Positions 1-8,883 of a stretch of DNA of 52,920 nucleotides are shown piece after piece. This DNA comes from UBA12545 sp051024685 (GTDB taxonomy: Bacteria > Bacillota > DSM-521 > Neomoorellales > Neomoorellaceae): contig JAZHPA010000018.1 of the NCBI GenBank assembly GCA_051024685.1, forward strand, positions 1 to 52,920, read 5' to 3'. Numbering within the stretch: position 1 is the stretch's first letter; each line of letters opens with the position of its first letter. A program made the translations under genes and the position numbers. Under the pieces are notes generated by a model. That model was not told the DNA's origin and did no database searches. It saw nothing but the letters and a program-made list of their open reading frames with translations.

Positions 1-87
1 AGTGGAGGGATATTTCTGTCCTAAAACAGGTTTCGCAAAAAATTTTCAGAGGGGCTTGACAAGGCCCTTCCATATCAAGGAGGTACA

Positions 88-655
88 GTCAATAGACAAT
101 ATACCGACGAGTTCAAAGAGCAAATTTTAGCTGAATGCCAGGAAGTCGGCAACGTAGCCCTGGTAGCTAGACGTCACCAAATCTCTGAGAACACTATGTA
201 TACGTGGATTAAAAAGATGCGTAAAAATGGCTCTTAAAACCTATGCCTAAAGCTGAAAGACAACGCATGGAAGAACTCGAAAAAAGGCTTAAAGCAGTCA
301 GCACCGAAAATGACCGGCTAAAAAGGCTCTTAGCAGAAAAGGAGTTAGAGCTGGCTATTTTTAGAGAACTGAGGGATAGAGTAAACCCTCGATCGATGGC
401 CGACAAAGTCGCTATGGCAGAAAAATGGATTCCCCAAGGTTATAACGTTCGCCTTGTTCTCGGCTTTGTCGGCCTCCCCCTCTCTACCTACTATGCTTTC
501 AGAACAAGGCGAACCCAAGAAAAATTTGAACCCCAAGAAGGTGACATTTCTACCAAGGAGCCAAGGCGCTCCGGGAGGCCAAGGTCTACTTATTCCTTGA
601 GCCGTGAGGCAGGAAAATATCCGACGAAGAGATTAAAGAATATCCGTGACCCTCC
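88..655 (+). pseudogene. IS3-type transposase fragment, truncated
   Basis: This is a remnant of an IS3-type element. Codons from about 88 to 237 encode a transposase helix-turn-helix (RQYTDEFKEQILAE, then a YTWIKKM recognition helix). A strong AAGGAGG lies at 77-83, but the codon in the start position is GTC, so the start seems lost. A shifted frame from 243 carries the leucine-rich coiled coil (MEELEKRLK..ENDRLKRLL) and the beginning of an OrfB-like part (MADKVAMAEKW..GLPLSTYYA). The frame then breaks again and ends beside the inverted repeat of the next element at 662. The DDE catalytic domain is absent. It was probably cut by insertion of the neighbouring element. The left boundary is not visible. 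Confidence 0.65.
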
Positions 656-711
656 GATTTGTAGGACACGGAGTTAAGAGTGTATAATCAAAGCAAGGAG
701 GGGTTGTGTCC

Positions 712-1016
712 ATGGGAGAATCCAGGCGAAAATATGACAAAGAGTTCAAGCGCAATGCCGTCAAGCTATGCCGCACCAGCGGCAAAACTACCAGCCAGAT
801 TGCCCGGGACCTGGGGATCAACAGCAGCATGCTCAGCAGGTGGCAAAGGGAACAGGCAAAATATGGAGAACGCGCCTTTCCCAGTATAGGAAAACAGATG
901 CGCGGCACCGATCTTGAAGAGGAAAACCGCCGTCTGAAAAAAGAGCTGGCCATCGCCCAGGAGGAACGGGACATCTTAAAAAAGCTGTGGCCATCTTCTC
1001 CAAAACACCGAGATGA
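712..1016 (+). pseudogene. IS3-family orfA (HTH protein), frameshifted
   Basis: The start is ATG at 712, 8 nt after AAGGAGGGG; GTG at 706 is possible but too close. The product has an N-terminal transposase HTH (RRKYDKEFKRNAVKLC..SQIARDLGI) and a leucine-zipper-like stretch (LEEENRRLKKELAIAQEERDI). At the A-run near 977-982 the frame leaves the expected KKAVAIFSKTPR ending. Losing one A explains this, but programmed slippage at the run cannot be excluded. In the corrected frame the stop overlaps the orfB start. Confidence 0.65.
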
Positions 1017-1890
1017 AATATCGGTTTATCCGGGAGCACACGGGAACTTTCCGTGTCGAGACGATGTGCCGAGTTTTAAAGGTGTCCCGGACAGGATATT
1101 ACCGCTGGCTAAAAAGGCCTGTAAGCCAACGCTGGAGCCAGGATGAAATTATCAAGGAACAGATCGTGAGTATCTACAATAAGAGCCGCAAGACCTATGG
1201 TAGTCCCCGCATTCATCGGCAGCTAGGCAAGGAAGGTATTCACTGTAGCAAAAAGAGGGTCGAACGGCTGATGTGAGAAGCGGGGACCCAGGCCATCCAA
1301 AAACGCAAATTCAAGGTAACCACCGACTCTAAACACAACCTTCCGGTGGCCGAAAATATCTTAAACAGGGAGTTTACCGCTAATAGCCCCAATAAGAGAT
1401 GGGTAACGGATATCACGTATATCAACACCGATGAAGGCTGGTTGTACCTGGCGGCGGTTATGGACCTCTATTCTAAAAGGATTGCAGGTTATTCGATGCA
1501 GAAATATCTGACCCGAGAACTGGTCATTGAGGCCCTCCAGATGGCCGTCACCAACCGCCGTCCGGTCGGGGATTGGTCATCCATTCCGATCGCGTCAGCC
1601 AGTATGCGAGCTACGATTATCAGCAACTGCTCCGGCAATATGGTTTTATCTGTTCCATCATGAGCCGTAAGGGAAATTGTTGGGATAATTCCCCTATGGA
1701 AAGCTTCTTCAAAACTTTGAAGACGGAACTCGTATACCATCGCCGTTTTAAAACCCGGGCAGAAGCCCAACTGGAAATTTTCGAGTATATCGAGGTTTTT
1801 TATAACCGTTTCAGACTACATTCAGCCCTTGGTTATGAGAGCCCGGAAGAATTCGAGAAAAACCATGAGAACCTGATAAAAGTGGCTTAA
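1013..1890 (+). pseudogene. IS3-family orfB transposase, stop and frameshift
   Basis: This is the DDE integrase-core transposase of the element. It starts MKYRFIREHTGTFRVETMC, an HTH_21-type region. The first catalytic Asp is in TDITYI, the second in HSDR, and the Glu in NSPMESFFKTLKTE. Two lesions are visible. TGA at 1274-1276 most simply derives from CGA (M-R-E-A context). A frameshift near 1565-1575 separates the first two-thirds from the C-terminal third. All three catalytic residues survive, so inactivation is recent or moderate. Confidence 0.7.
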
Positions 1891-2093
1891 GTTGGTGTCC
1901 TATTAACCGGGGGAAGTCCAAGGAAGTCTGATGTCCAAAAAGGTTACATGGAATTGAGGGGGGCCAGACCAGGCAGATGAGCCCCAGATCCTTTATAGCT
2001 TGGTCTCCAAAAGTCGAGGGCCAGACCGTCGTCATCTTCGGACGGTTAACGAGCTCATTAAGGGTTACTTCCCTGACCAAGGAGGGGGCCTAG

Positions 2094-3602
2094 TTGGTCG
2101 TGGATGGATGCTCTAGGCTAGCGTTTTTAATGGACAAGCTTGGTATTAGCGGTAAGGAATTAGCCAAGGTCCTGAATGTGCATTACTCTCTTGTAAGTAA
2201 GTGGCGCAATGGAGGCCGATCACTTAAACCGCGCTCGCCCTACCTTACCCAGTTAATCGAGTATTTCCTCACCGTAGACTCGGCTAGAAAGTATAAGAGA
2301 ATAAGAGAGATTCTGGAAAACTACTATCCGGATGCTAACCTAGAGTCTAAGGAAACCCTATCTGCGCTCCTGCGTAGATGGCTGAGCTACAATCCTACTG
2401 AAAGTAGCCAGATTCCACTAGTAGGAGCCAGAGGTAGGCACAGAGTCTACCAGGCACCGTTTGAGGTCTACAAGGGTAATGAGGGTAGAAGAGAAATCGT
2501 CCTGCACCTTCTGGACATGGTCCTTTCCCTTCCTAAGGGCCAGGAGCTCTATCTATTCAGCGATGAGGATACATCCTGGTTGGTGGAAGATTCTACTTTC
2601 CTTGAAGCATGGAGAGCCAAGTACATGGAAGTTCTGCGCAAGGGTACCCATGCGACAATTATCCATACTATTAGCCGTGACCCTAAACTAATCGTTGATA
2701 CACTCGCCCAATGGCTTCCCCTACACACCGCTGGTTACACATCACCCTATTACTATCCCAAGAATACTGGAAAACCATTTAAAATGCATCTTACCATTGT
2801 TAAGGACAAGGCGGCACTTGCAAGTACATCCGTAGATGGTCTTTCCAGAGAATTGTATACCCGTTTTTACTGTGACCCGATAACGGTGCGGCAGCTTCAG
2901 CAAGTGTTTATGTCTCTACTTTTCGAGAGTCGTCCTCTGTTTAAAAGGGTTGACCCCCCATCCTTTCCTGAAGCGCTCAATCACCTAGTTCGGTTAGAGC
3001 AAGAGGTTAGGGATAATTACTTCTATAACATTATGCCATTTTTTAATACAATGCCTCGTGACTCATTTATACAGGTGCTTGTGGACAGCGGTCTAAACGA
3101 TCTCCAAGTGGAAACGGCATTGTCTTATTACGACAAGCTGAATCATCAATTTCGCCTCAATATCGCCAACACCCACTATCGCTATATATTAGATTTACGT
3201 GAGGTAGAGTGGTCACTACTATCTAATACATGTGCGTGTGACGAGTTCCCTCACTTAGTTGGCATTCGGATTCATGTTTCTTCTTGCCATTTTTATGAAC
3301 AACTTACCCATTTTGTTCAACTCATGGAGGAGTATCCTAACTTAGAAGTAGCCCTCATTTGTCAACCGCCTGTATCTTGGCTAGGTAGAATAAACGTTTG
3401 GTTAAAAGATAGTAGCTTCATGGCGCTACCAAGTCGTAACGCCGATGGCCTGTTCACCATAGACGAACCAATGATCGTACACAGCTTCTGGCAATTCTTT
3501 AAGGATTTTTGGAACTCAATTCCTTCAATTCAACGGGATAAGAACTGGATCAAGAAGAGGTTACTCGGACTTTCGTGGCAGCTAAGGTGCAATCGGAGCT
3601 AG
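2094..3602 (+). CDS. Large HTH-domain protein of unknown function
   Basis: This 502-residue protein starts at TTG, 7 nt after AAGGAGG at 2079-2085. Residues about 8-60 form a Cro/XRE-like HTH (LGISGKELAKVLNVHYSLVSKWRNG). The remaining 440 residues have no motif I can name. The segment around residues 160-230 (LYLFSDEDTSWL, IIHTISRD, PYYYP) recalls the sensor-like domain of large clostridial orphan regulators, from memory only. The A+T-richer composition and position between transposon debris and an integrase relic suggest mobile-element cargo. The frame ends at TAG but continues open for 60 more codons; see the next entry. It is either a DNA-binding regulator or a truncated gene. Confidence 0.6.
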   Translation: MVVDGCSRLAFLMDKLGISGKELAKVLNVHYSLVSKWRNGGRSLKPRSPYLTQLIEYFLTVDSARKYKRIREILENYYPDANLESKETLSALLRRWLSYNPTESSQIPLVGARGRHRVYQAPFEVYKGNEGRREIVLHLLDMVLSLPKGQELYLFSDEDTSWLVEDSTFLEAWRAKYMEVLRKGTHATIIHTISRDPKLIVDTLAQWLPLHTAGYTSPYYYPKNTGKPFKMHLTIVKDKAALASTSVDGLSRELYTRFYCDPITVRQLQQVFMSLLFESRPLFKRVDPPSFPEALNHLVRLEQEVRDNYFYNIMPFFNTMPRDSFIQVLVDSGLNDLQVETALSYYDKLNHQFRLNIANTHYRYILDLREVEWSLLSNTCACDEFPHLVGIRIHVSSCHFYEQLTHFVQLMEEYPNLEVALICQPPVSWLGRINVWLKDSSFMALPSRNADGLFTIDEPMIVHSFWQFFKDFWNSIPSIQRDKNWIKKRLLGLSWQLRCNRS

Positions 3603-3608
3603 CAGTCT

Positions 3609-3785
3609 GTGTGGCTAATCAGTTTAGGCCTAGATCACTGGGACAAGTCTTGGCTTGAAGAATGCGGCGACGTCTATCGATTTGCGGCTAGTTACGGTTT
3701 CTGGAGGCGAGTTGTGGATGTTGGGATACCTTACATACTATCGCACCCCGATTTGAGTCAATTGGGTTTATTCAGGGGAGAGTGA
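3609..3785 (+). CDS. Small ORF in frame with preceding amber codon
   Basis: A 58-codon open stretch starts at GTG 3609. It lies in the same frame as the preceding gene and is separated from it by one TAG at 3600-3602. It reads as plausible protein (WLISLGLDHWDKSWLEEC, then GFWRRVVDVGIPYIL). No good ribosome-binding site precedes 3609, so it is more likely the tail of the 2094 gene than an independent gene. The stop TGA is followed at once by the integrase relic start. Function is unknown. Confidence 0.35.
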   Translation: MWLISLGLDHWDKSWLEECGDVYRFAASYGFWRRVVDVGIPYILSHPDLSQLGLFRGE

Positions 3786-3791
3786 TTGGTT

Positions 3792-4967
3792 GTGGGGAAA
3801 CGTGGTAACAATGAGGGTAGTATACGCAAGCGAAAGGATGGCTATTGGGAGGTACGAGTTAGTTTAGGGCATGACCCAGAAACTGGAAAGCCGAAAGTTT
3901 GAGCAAATATTTTAAGACCCGCCGCGAGGCCCAAAACTGGTTGACAGAGGTATTACACCAAAAAGCTACAGCTCTTTTGTGGAGCCCCATGGTATCACAT
4001 TAGGTGAGTGGTTGGATCATTGGCTGAACGTTTATAAAAAGTCTACGCGTAGACGTACTACCTACGATAATTACGAAATGATGATACGTTTTCATATCAA
4101 GCCAGCCCTCGGACATATACCGCTTATGAAGCTTGAGACGACGCATCTACAGGAATTTTACAACCAAAAGCTAAAAGAAAAATCCACCCGAACAGTCCAC
4201 CTCCTGCACTACATAATCGGGGCAGCCTTGAAGCAAGCAGTTAAGGAAGGGAAGCTGTATCGTAATGTAAATGAGGCAACGGAATTGCCCCCCATGAAGA
4301 AGAAGGAGATATCTCCACTTAGTGTAGAGGAAAGTACAAGAGTTTTTGGAGGTGGTCAAGGGGGATAGACTTTACGCAGCCTTCCTTTTGGAGTTGGGCA
4401 CGGGTTTAAGACGAGGAGAACTTTTGGCTTTACGTTGGGAGGATATCGATCTCGAGAGCGGCATATTGTATGTAAGGCGAACGGTTGCCAGGGTAAAGGC
4501 CCAAGATGACCCCAAGAAGACAGAACTGATCTATCAAGAGCCGAAAACGTAGGAAAGTAAGAAACCTGTGACAATCCCAAGCATAGTGTTAGAGGAGCTG
4601 AAGCGCCATAGGATACGCCAAGAGGAGGAAAAAGCGTTCTTTGGCCTCTCCTATCAAGATAATGGCCTTGTTTTCTACTGAGGACGGAAAACAGATAGAT
4701 CCGAGGAACTTTACACGGCGATATGAACGATTATTGAAGAAGGCCAGACTTCCCAAGTTTTCTTTCCATGGTCTTAGGCATACCTTCACCTCATTACTCT
4801 TGGAGAAGGGAGAGGATTTGAAGATCGTCCAAGAACTCCTGCGACACACGAGAATAGATGTAACCGCTGATATATACAGCCACGTGACAGAGCGACTTAA
4901 AAGGAAAGCATCTGCCAAGGTGGAGGAAATTTTGCAGGGACGTGATCCAACCCAGCCTCAAGTGTAG
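3792..4967 (+). pseudogene. Tyrosine recombinase (phage-type integrase), decayed
   Basis: This is a site-specific recombinase of the tyrosine integrase family, broken in several places. It begins at GTG 3792 (TTG 3786 in the same frame) after AGGGGAGAG. The N-terminal part (GSIRKRKDGYWEVRVSLG) is an arm-type DNA-binding domain. It is followed by a SAM-like core-binding domain (TLGEWLDHWL..YEMMIRFHIKPALG) and the catalytic domain. Visible active-site parts are GLRRGELLALRW, HGLRHTFTS, LRHTRID and the tyrosine in ADIYSHV. Frameshifts occur near 3897, 3968, 4342 and 4665, and TAG lies at 4550. It stands 75 nt from the 3' end of a tRNA gene, the classic attachment position. Confidence 0.85.
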
Positions 4968-5009
4968 TTCTCGTTGGGGTAAGGTTGGGGTAGAAGTGAG
5001 AAATTTTTG

Positions 5010-5039
5010 GGCCTCTGGATCCCCGGAGGCCTTGATTTT
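5010..5039 (+). terminator. Probable terminator after integrase relic
   Basis: GGCCTC and GAGGCC form a stem (5010-5015 and 5026-5031) followed by TTGATTTT. It lies between the recombinase relic and tRNA-Val. Read on the minus strand the stem has no T-tract, so it serves the plus direction. Confidence 0.5.
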
Positions 5040-5041
5040 CC

Positions 5042-5116
5042 TGGTGGGCGCGGGAGGGATTGAACCTCCGACCTCTTGAATGTGAGTCAAGCGCTCTCCC
5101 ACTGAGCTACGCGCCC
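5042..5116 (-). tRNA. tRNA-Val (CAC)
   Basis: The reverse strand folds as a cloverleaf. The acceptor stem pairs GGGCGCG with CGCGCCC, followed by encoded ACCA at the 3' end. The anticodon stem CTTGA/TCAAG encloses the loop CTCACAT, giving anticodon CAC, which decodes GUG. The T arm contains GGTTCAATCC. The 3' end faces the recombinase relic, so this gene is the likely attachment site of a lost integrative element. Confidence 0.93.
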
Positions 5117-5132
5117 ATAATTTTAATTTAAG

Positions 5133-5208
<76 letters not shown>

Positions 5209-5268
5209 TTATGCAGTGCAGATTTATTATACCTTGCTAGACCGAGCCCTGTCAAGATCCCGCGATCA

Positions 5269-6705
5269 CTCAGTTAAAATATTACCGAAGAGGTAGTGGC
5301 TCACTCACAGCGAAATCTTACCGAGGGGATGTGATGTGCATATGTCTCTTCAAAGTCGCCGTGAGTACCTTAACACTATGCATAAGCGTTTCTGCCGCGC
5401 TACTTCTCGGGCAGAAAAAGCACAGATTATTGACGAAGTAGTGAGAGTTGTGGGTTACCACCGCAAATACGCTATCCAAGTATTGAATAATCCTGTCCCT
5501 CTATCCAAGCCACCGGTTAAACGCAACAAGCCTCTTAAATACTTAGAGGCCCTCCCTATCATCCAAAAAGTATGGGAAGCTTTAGACTACCCTTGCGCCG
5601 AACGCCTACACCCAGTATTGACTAGTACCGCAGAAATACTGGCTGCCCATGGCGAAATTTCCCTTACCCCGGAGCTTAGGGAGCAGTTGGCCCAAATAAG
5701 CCGTGCCACCCTGGCCAGACGTCTATCTAAATTCCCTTCCCCTAAACCTAAACGCCTATCCCACCCAAAACCTTGTTCCCGCCTCCGCTCAGAAATACCT
5801 GTCGAAACTTATCACTATAACGAAACCCGTCCCGGAGCCCTGGAAGTTGACTTAGTTGAACACAATGGCGGTTCTTCCCTCGGCCATTTCGCTTATACCT
5901 TAACTGTCGTCGATATCGTCACCGGATATAGCCGCCGCCGAGCTATTCTCGGCCGGGGACAAGCTGCTGTCTTTCGCGAGCTTAAAGCTATCCTTGACGA
6001 ATGGCCTTTTAAACCCTGGGGTCTCCATTCCGATAACGGTAACGAGTTCTTGAATTCCCACTTGCTCCGTTTCTGCCAAAAATATGGCTTAACCTTTACC
6101 CGTAGCCGCCCCTACCGCAAAAATGATAATGCCCATGTCGAACAGAAAAACCGCCAGTACGTCCGCGAAATTGTCGGTTATGAGCGTTATGATACCCCCA
6201 AGGCTGTATCATGGCTTAACGAGGTCTATGCTTGTTTAGATGTTTACGCCAACCTCTTCTTGCCCATGCGCAAGGTGGTCGCTAAAAAGCACCATGGCGC
6301 ACACGTGCACAAAAAGTATGACAAAGCCCGTACCCCTTTTCAGCGTTTGGTGGAGGCCGGAGTCTTAGACCCGGAAACTAAAGCAAAGCTAGAATACCAA
6401 CTCTATACCACTAACCCCCTTGCCCTCCACCAAAAGCTGGAACAACTGTTGGCTCAAGGACCTGACTACTCAACATCCAATAAACCTTCGGCTTTAGCCT
6501 ACTAGTGTCGATATGCCGCACTCTAAGCCCAATACTAAGAAATTTACTAAACACCCGTCCACCCCACCCTCTATACCTGGAACGGCCTCTGTATCTACAA
6601 GAGTGGCTACTTAACTTAACAATTGAAGAGCTATAACGGTAATACTTGCTTTGGTTAGATTCTTATGTGCGTGAGCTATCTCGCTTCGGTAAGGTTTTTA
6701 TATGA
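5269..6705 (+). mobile_element. Insertion sequence with integrase-core transposase
   Basis: The element is about 1.44 kb. A left end at about 5269-5303 pairs with an imperfect inverted right end at 6671-6705; both share TTACCGAAG and GCTCAC blocks. One intact transposase gene (5336-6505) fills it. The right end is repeated almost exactly at 7359-7414. Exact outer boundaries and target duplication are not clear. Confidence 0.6.
5336..6505 (+). CDS. Integrase-core (DDE) transposase
   Basis: The 389-residue transposase starts at GTG, 7 nt after GAGGGG. The N-terminal third (residues 1-150) is a DNA-binding region. The rve integrase core follows, with the catalytic triad visible as EVDLVEHNGG (D), HSDNGNEF (D) and NDNAHVEQKN (E). 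The FTRSRPYRKNDN stretch recalls IS1202-type ISNCY transposases, from memory, so the family is tentative. The frame is intact and the element may still be active. It catalyses cut and join of its own ends on DNA. Confidence 0.85.
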   Translation: MHMSLQSRREYLNTMHKRFCRATSRAEKAQIIDEVVRVVGYHRKYAIQVLNNPVPLSKPPVKRNKPLKYLEALPIIQKVWEALDYPCAERLHPVLTSTAEILAAHGEISLTPELREQLAQISRATLARRLSKFPSPKPKRLSHPKPCSRLRSEIPVETYHYNETRPGALEVDLVEHNGGSSLGHFAYTLTVVDIVTGYSRRRAILGRGQAAVFRELKAILDEWPFKPWGLHSDNGNEFLNSHLLRFCQKYGLTFTRSRPYRKNDNAHVEQKNRQYVREIVGYERYDTPKAVSWLNEVYACLDVYANLFLPMRKVVAKKHHGAHVHKKYDKARTPFQRLVEAGVLDPETKAKLEYQLYTTNPLALHQKLEQLLAQGPDYSTSNKPSALAY

Positions 6706-6726
6706 GTTGACACGGATCCCGCGGCC
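6671..6726 (+). repeat. Direct repeat, copy 1 (IS right end)
   Basis: About 56 bp beginning GTGAGCTATCTCGC and ending CCGCGGCC. It differs from 7359-7414 at only about two positions. The first 35 bp act as the right inverted end of the insertion sequence at 5269. Confidence 0.85.
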
Positions 6727-6728
6727 TG

Positions 6729-6757
6729 GCGAAAACTGGGGATAACTCAGCCCGCGA
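6729..6757 (+). repeat. Fragment of palindromic-repeat terminus
   Basis: AAAACTGGGGATAACTCAG matches the right terminus of the dispersed palindromic repeat (copies near 13235 and 52785), with no repeat body beside it. It is probably a leftover end or a breakpoint scar within the transposon region. Confidence 0.5.
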
Positions 6758-6850
6758 TCACTCAGGTGCAGATAGGCCAGAGTTTCGTTCACAGTACTTT
6801 GAGAGGGTTAAACAGGTATTGAAAAGGGTGGGTATCCCAGGGGTATTTAC

Positions 6851-7300
6851 CAGTTTACGGCTATCGACATCAGAACCCGATTAAGGTTCATAGCCTATGC
6901 TACCGAGCTCACCTGCAAAAATGGCCTGACCTTCTTACTCCTCCTCACCTATTGGCTACGAGCCTTCGGAGTTACAGACCACCTCTTCTTCCAGACCGAC
7001 AATGGTGAGGAATTCGGAGGCTTACCAACCTCCAGAAAACGAACCCTTATGCAGAACTTTATCTTTAACCACCCTAGATGTCTCTTTGCTAAATATCCCA
7101 GCCGGACAAAAGCAGTTCAACACCTTTGTCGAGCGCTCTCACCGTTTCGGAAGAAACATGAAGGGCAAAACGCCAGTCCAAGCCCTTCATGCCTCCCGCA
7201 TGGCCATAAACCCAGCCGTCGGTGCTATGCTCGTACTCCTCCTAGACCAGGTCTCCCTATATCTTTATCTTGACTACTTCTGGAATATCTCCACTATCCC
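6851..7300 (+). pseudogene. Decayed integrase-core transposase
   Basis: Broken frames spell a second rve-type transposase that is different from the one at 5336. TAIDIRTRLRFIAYA carries the first Asp and QTDNGEEFGG the second. NTFVERSHRFGRNMKGKTP carries the Glu and is in another frame. At least two frameshifts and internal stops separate these parts. The N-terminal DNA-binding part upstream of 6851 is unrecognisable. Confidence 0.65.
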
Positions 7301-7358
7301 CTGGGATAACTCCCCCAAAAATTTAAAGCTTGTGAACGAAACTATGGCTCATTACCGA

Positions 7359-7414
7359 GTGAGCTATCTCGCTTCGGTAAGGTTTTTATATGAGTTGGCA
7401 CGGAGCCCGCGGCC
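7359..7414 (+). repeat. Direct repeat, copy 2
   Basis: Near-identical copy of 6671-6726, in the same orientation. The two copies bracket the decayed transposase. They may be ends of two related elements or the product of an earlier composite insertion. Confidence 0.85.
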
Positions 7415-7572
7415 AGGTGTATTACCCAAGGGCGGCCCTGTGTGTTGGCCTGGCCGGGCTGCGAGAAGGCGTCGAGATACCCCTGCGCACTCCTTCCCTT
7501 ACGCACATAATTTTAGTCCACCGACCCCATAATAACTAGGGATAGTGCTCAGGTTACAGGTTGGAGGTCGTT

Positions 7573-8883
7573 ATGGCTGAAAGTTATGATGTCACTGTAG
7601 TCGGGGCAGGACCGGCAGGAAGTACCGCCGCTATGACGCTGGCGCAAAACGGGCTTTCGGTAGCCCTACTGGAGCGCGGTACCTCCCCCGGCTGCAAGAA
7701 CGTCTTTGGCGGTACCATTTACAGCCAGCCCACCGCGGAAATTGTACCCGCCTTTTGGCACTCGGCTCCCCTAGAGAGGCCTATAGTTTCCGAAGAACTG
7801 TGGTTCCTTCATACGGATTCCGTCGTGCGCGTGGGATTCGGCAGCTTGCGCTATGGCCGGGAGCCTTACAATAAATTTACCGTGTTGCGTCCCCGCTTCG
7901 ATAGCTGGCTGGCCACAAAAGCGGTTTCTGCCGGGGCCGTCTTGCACACCCAGGCCCACGCGCGGGATTTTATCTACGACAAGGGCTTCCTCAGCCGCGG
8001 CCCCATAAAGGGTGTAAAACTGGACACCGGCGAAGTGCTGCGTTCTGACGTGGTGATTATAGCTGAAGGAGTTCTCCCCTTCCTCACCGCCAAGGCAGGT
8101 TTAATCAAGCAGCAACCCCCCTGGTACACATACACCCTTTATGTCAAGGAGGTGCTGGGGTTACCCCCCGAAAAGATTAATGACCGCTTCCAGTTGGAGG
8201 ACAATGAGGGTGCCATTATCGGTATGTTAGGATTCCCTACGGCCACCGCCATTGGTAAAGCCGGAATCTGGATCAATAAGGACACCATTTCCATCATCCT
8301 GGGAGGTTACTTAAATCAGTTTGTCGAGAGGGGTTTGAGCCCTTACCACCTTCTCCAGCGGCTGAAGGCACACCCCCTGGTACGGCGTCTTATCCAGGGG
8401 GCAGAGGTGCTGGAATACCAAGCCCATATGATACCCAAGGGGGGATATACTTTTCTGCCCAAGCTGTATGGGGACCATGTGTTGGTCGCGGGGGATGCCG
8501 CTCTCATGATCAGCGGCCGCCGGGGGACCGACCTGGCCATGCTTTCGGGAAAATATGCCGCCGAAACGGTGGTCCAGGCCAAAGCCAAGGGAGATTTTTC
8601 AGCCAGGATGCTGGCGAACTATGAGTTGAAAATAAGCAATACCTTTTTCTTCGAAGACCTCAAGGCCAACCGCGAGACCCTGCAGTACTACCACCAACGA
8701 TGCGATTCCGATTACCTTGTTGCGAGCATCCTCAACGAGTTGGCCAGGGAGTTCTTTAACATTGACCTATTAAGCGAGCGAGAAAAGACGGCTCGCCTCA
8801 AGGATATCGTCCGAGCTAAACAATTTCCGTGGAAGACCGCCAGCGACATGTGGCAATTCATCCAGCATTGGGGGCCTTTCTAG
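7573..8883 (+). CDS. fixC: FixC-type ETF:quinone oxidoreductase flavoprotein
   Basis: This FAD-dependent electron-transfer flavoprotein-quinone oxidoreductase subunit passes electrons between an ETF and the membrane quinone/ferredoxin side. I chose ATG 7573, 6 nt after GGAGG, over an in-frame TTG at 7561. The product is 436 residues, normal for FixC. It has an N-terminal dinucleotide fold (VTVVGAGPAGSTAAM), a PGCKNVFGGTIY segment typical of FixC and a second FAD motif (VLVAGDAALMISG). fixX follows with no gap. FixA and FixB partners are not in the window, and the upstream side is transposon debris. The family call is firm; the partner is unknown. Confidence 0.88.
   Translation: MAESYDVTVVGAGPAGSTAAMTLAQNGLSVALLERGTSPGCKNVFGGTIYSQPTAEIVPAFWHSAPLERPIVSEELWFLHTDSVVRVGFGSLRYGREPYNKFTVLRPRFDSWLATKAVSAGAVLHTQAHARDFIYDKGFLSRGPIKGVKLDTGEVLRSDVVIIAEGVLPFLTAKAGLIKQQPPWYTYTLYVKEVLGLPPEKINDRFQLEDNEGAIIGMLGFPTATAIGKAGIWINKDTISIILGGYLNQFVERGLSPYHLLQRLKAHPLVRRLIQGAEVLEYQAHMIPKGGYTFLPKLYGDHVLVAGDAALMISGRRGTDLAMLSGKYAAETVVQAKAKGDFSARMLANYELKISNTFFFEDLKANRETLQYYHQRCDSDYLVASILNELAREFFNIDLLSEREKTARLKDIVRAKQFPWKTASDMWQFIQHWGPF

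Larger units (their letters stand above)
662..1902 (+). mobile_element. Decayed IS3-family insertion sequence
   Basis: The element is about 1.24 kb, the usual IS3 size. It is bounded by imperfect inverted ends: TAGGACACGGAGTTAAG at the left, and the reverse complement TAGGACACCAACTTAAG at the right. Inside are orfA and orfB in the usual overlapping ATGA arrangement at 1013-1016. I see no clear target-site duplication. Both reading frames are broken, so the copy should be unable to move on its own. Confidence 0.75.

Noticed and set aside
1811..2080. 89-codon minus-strand frame between the IS3 element and the HTH gene
   Set aside because: It overlaps the IS3 orfB end antisense and shows no recognisable domain. 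The 1903-2093 gap holds no gene I can support.
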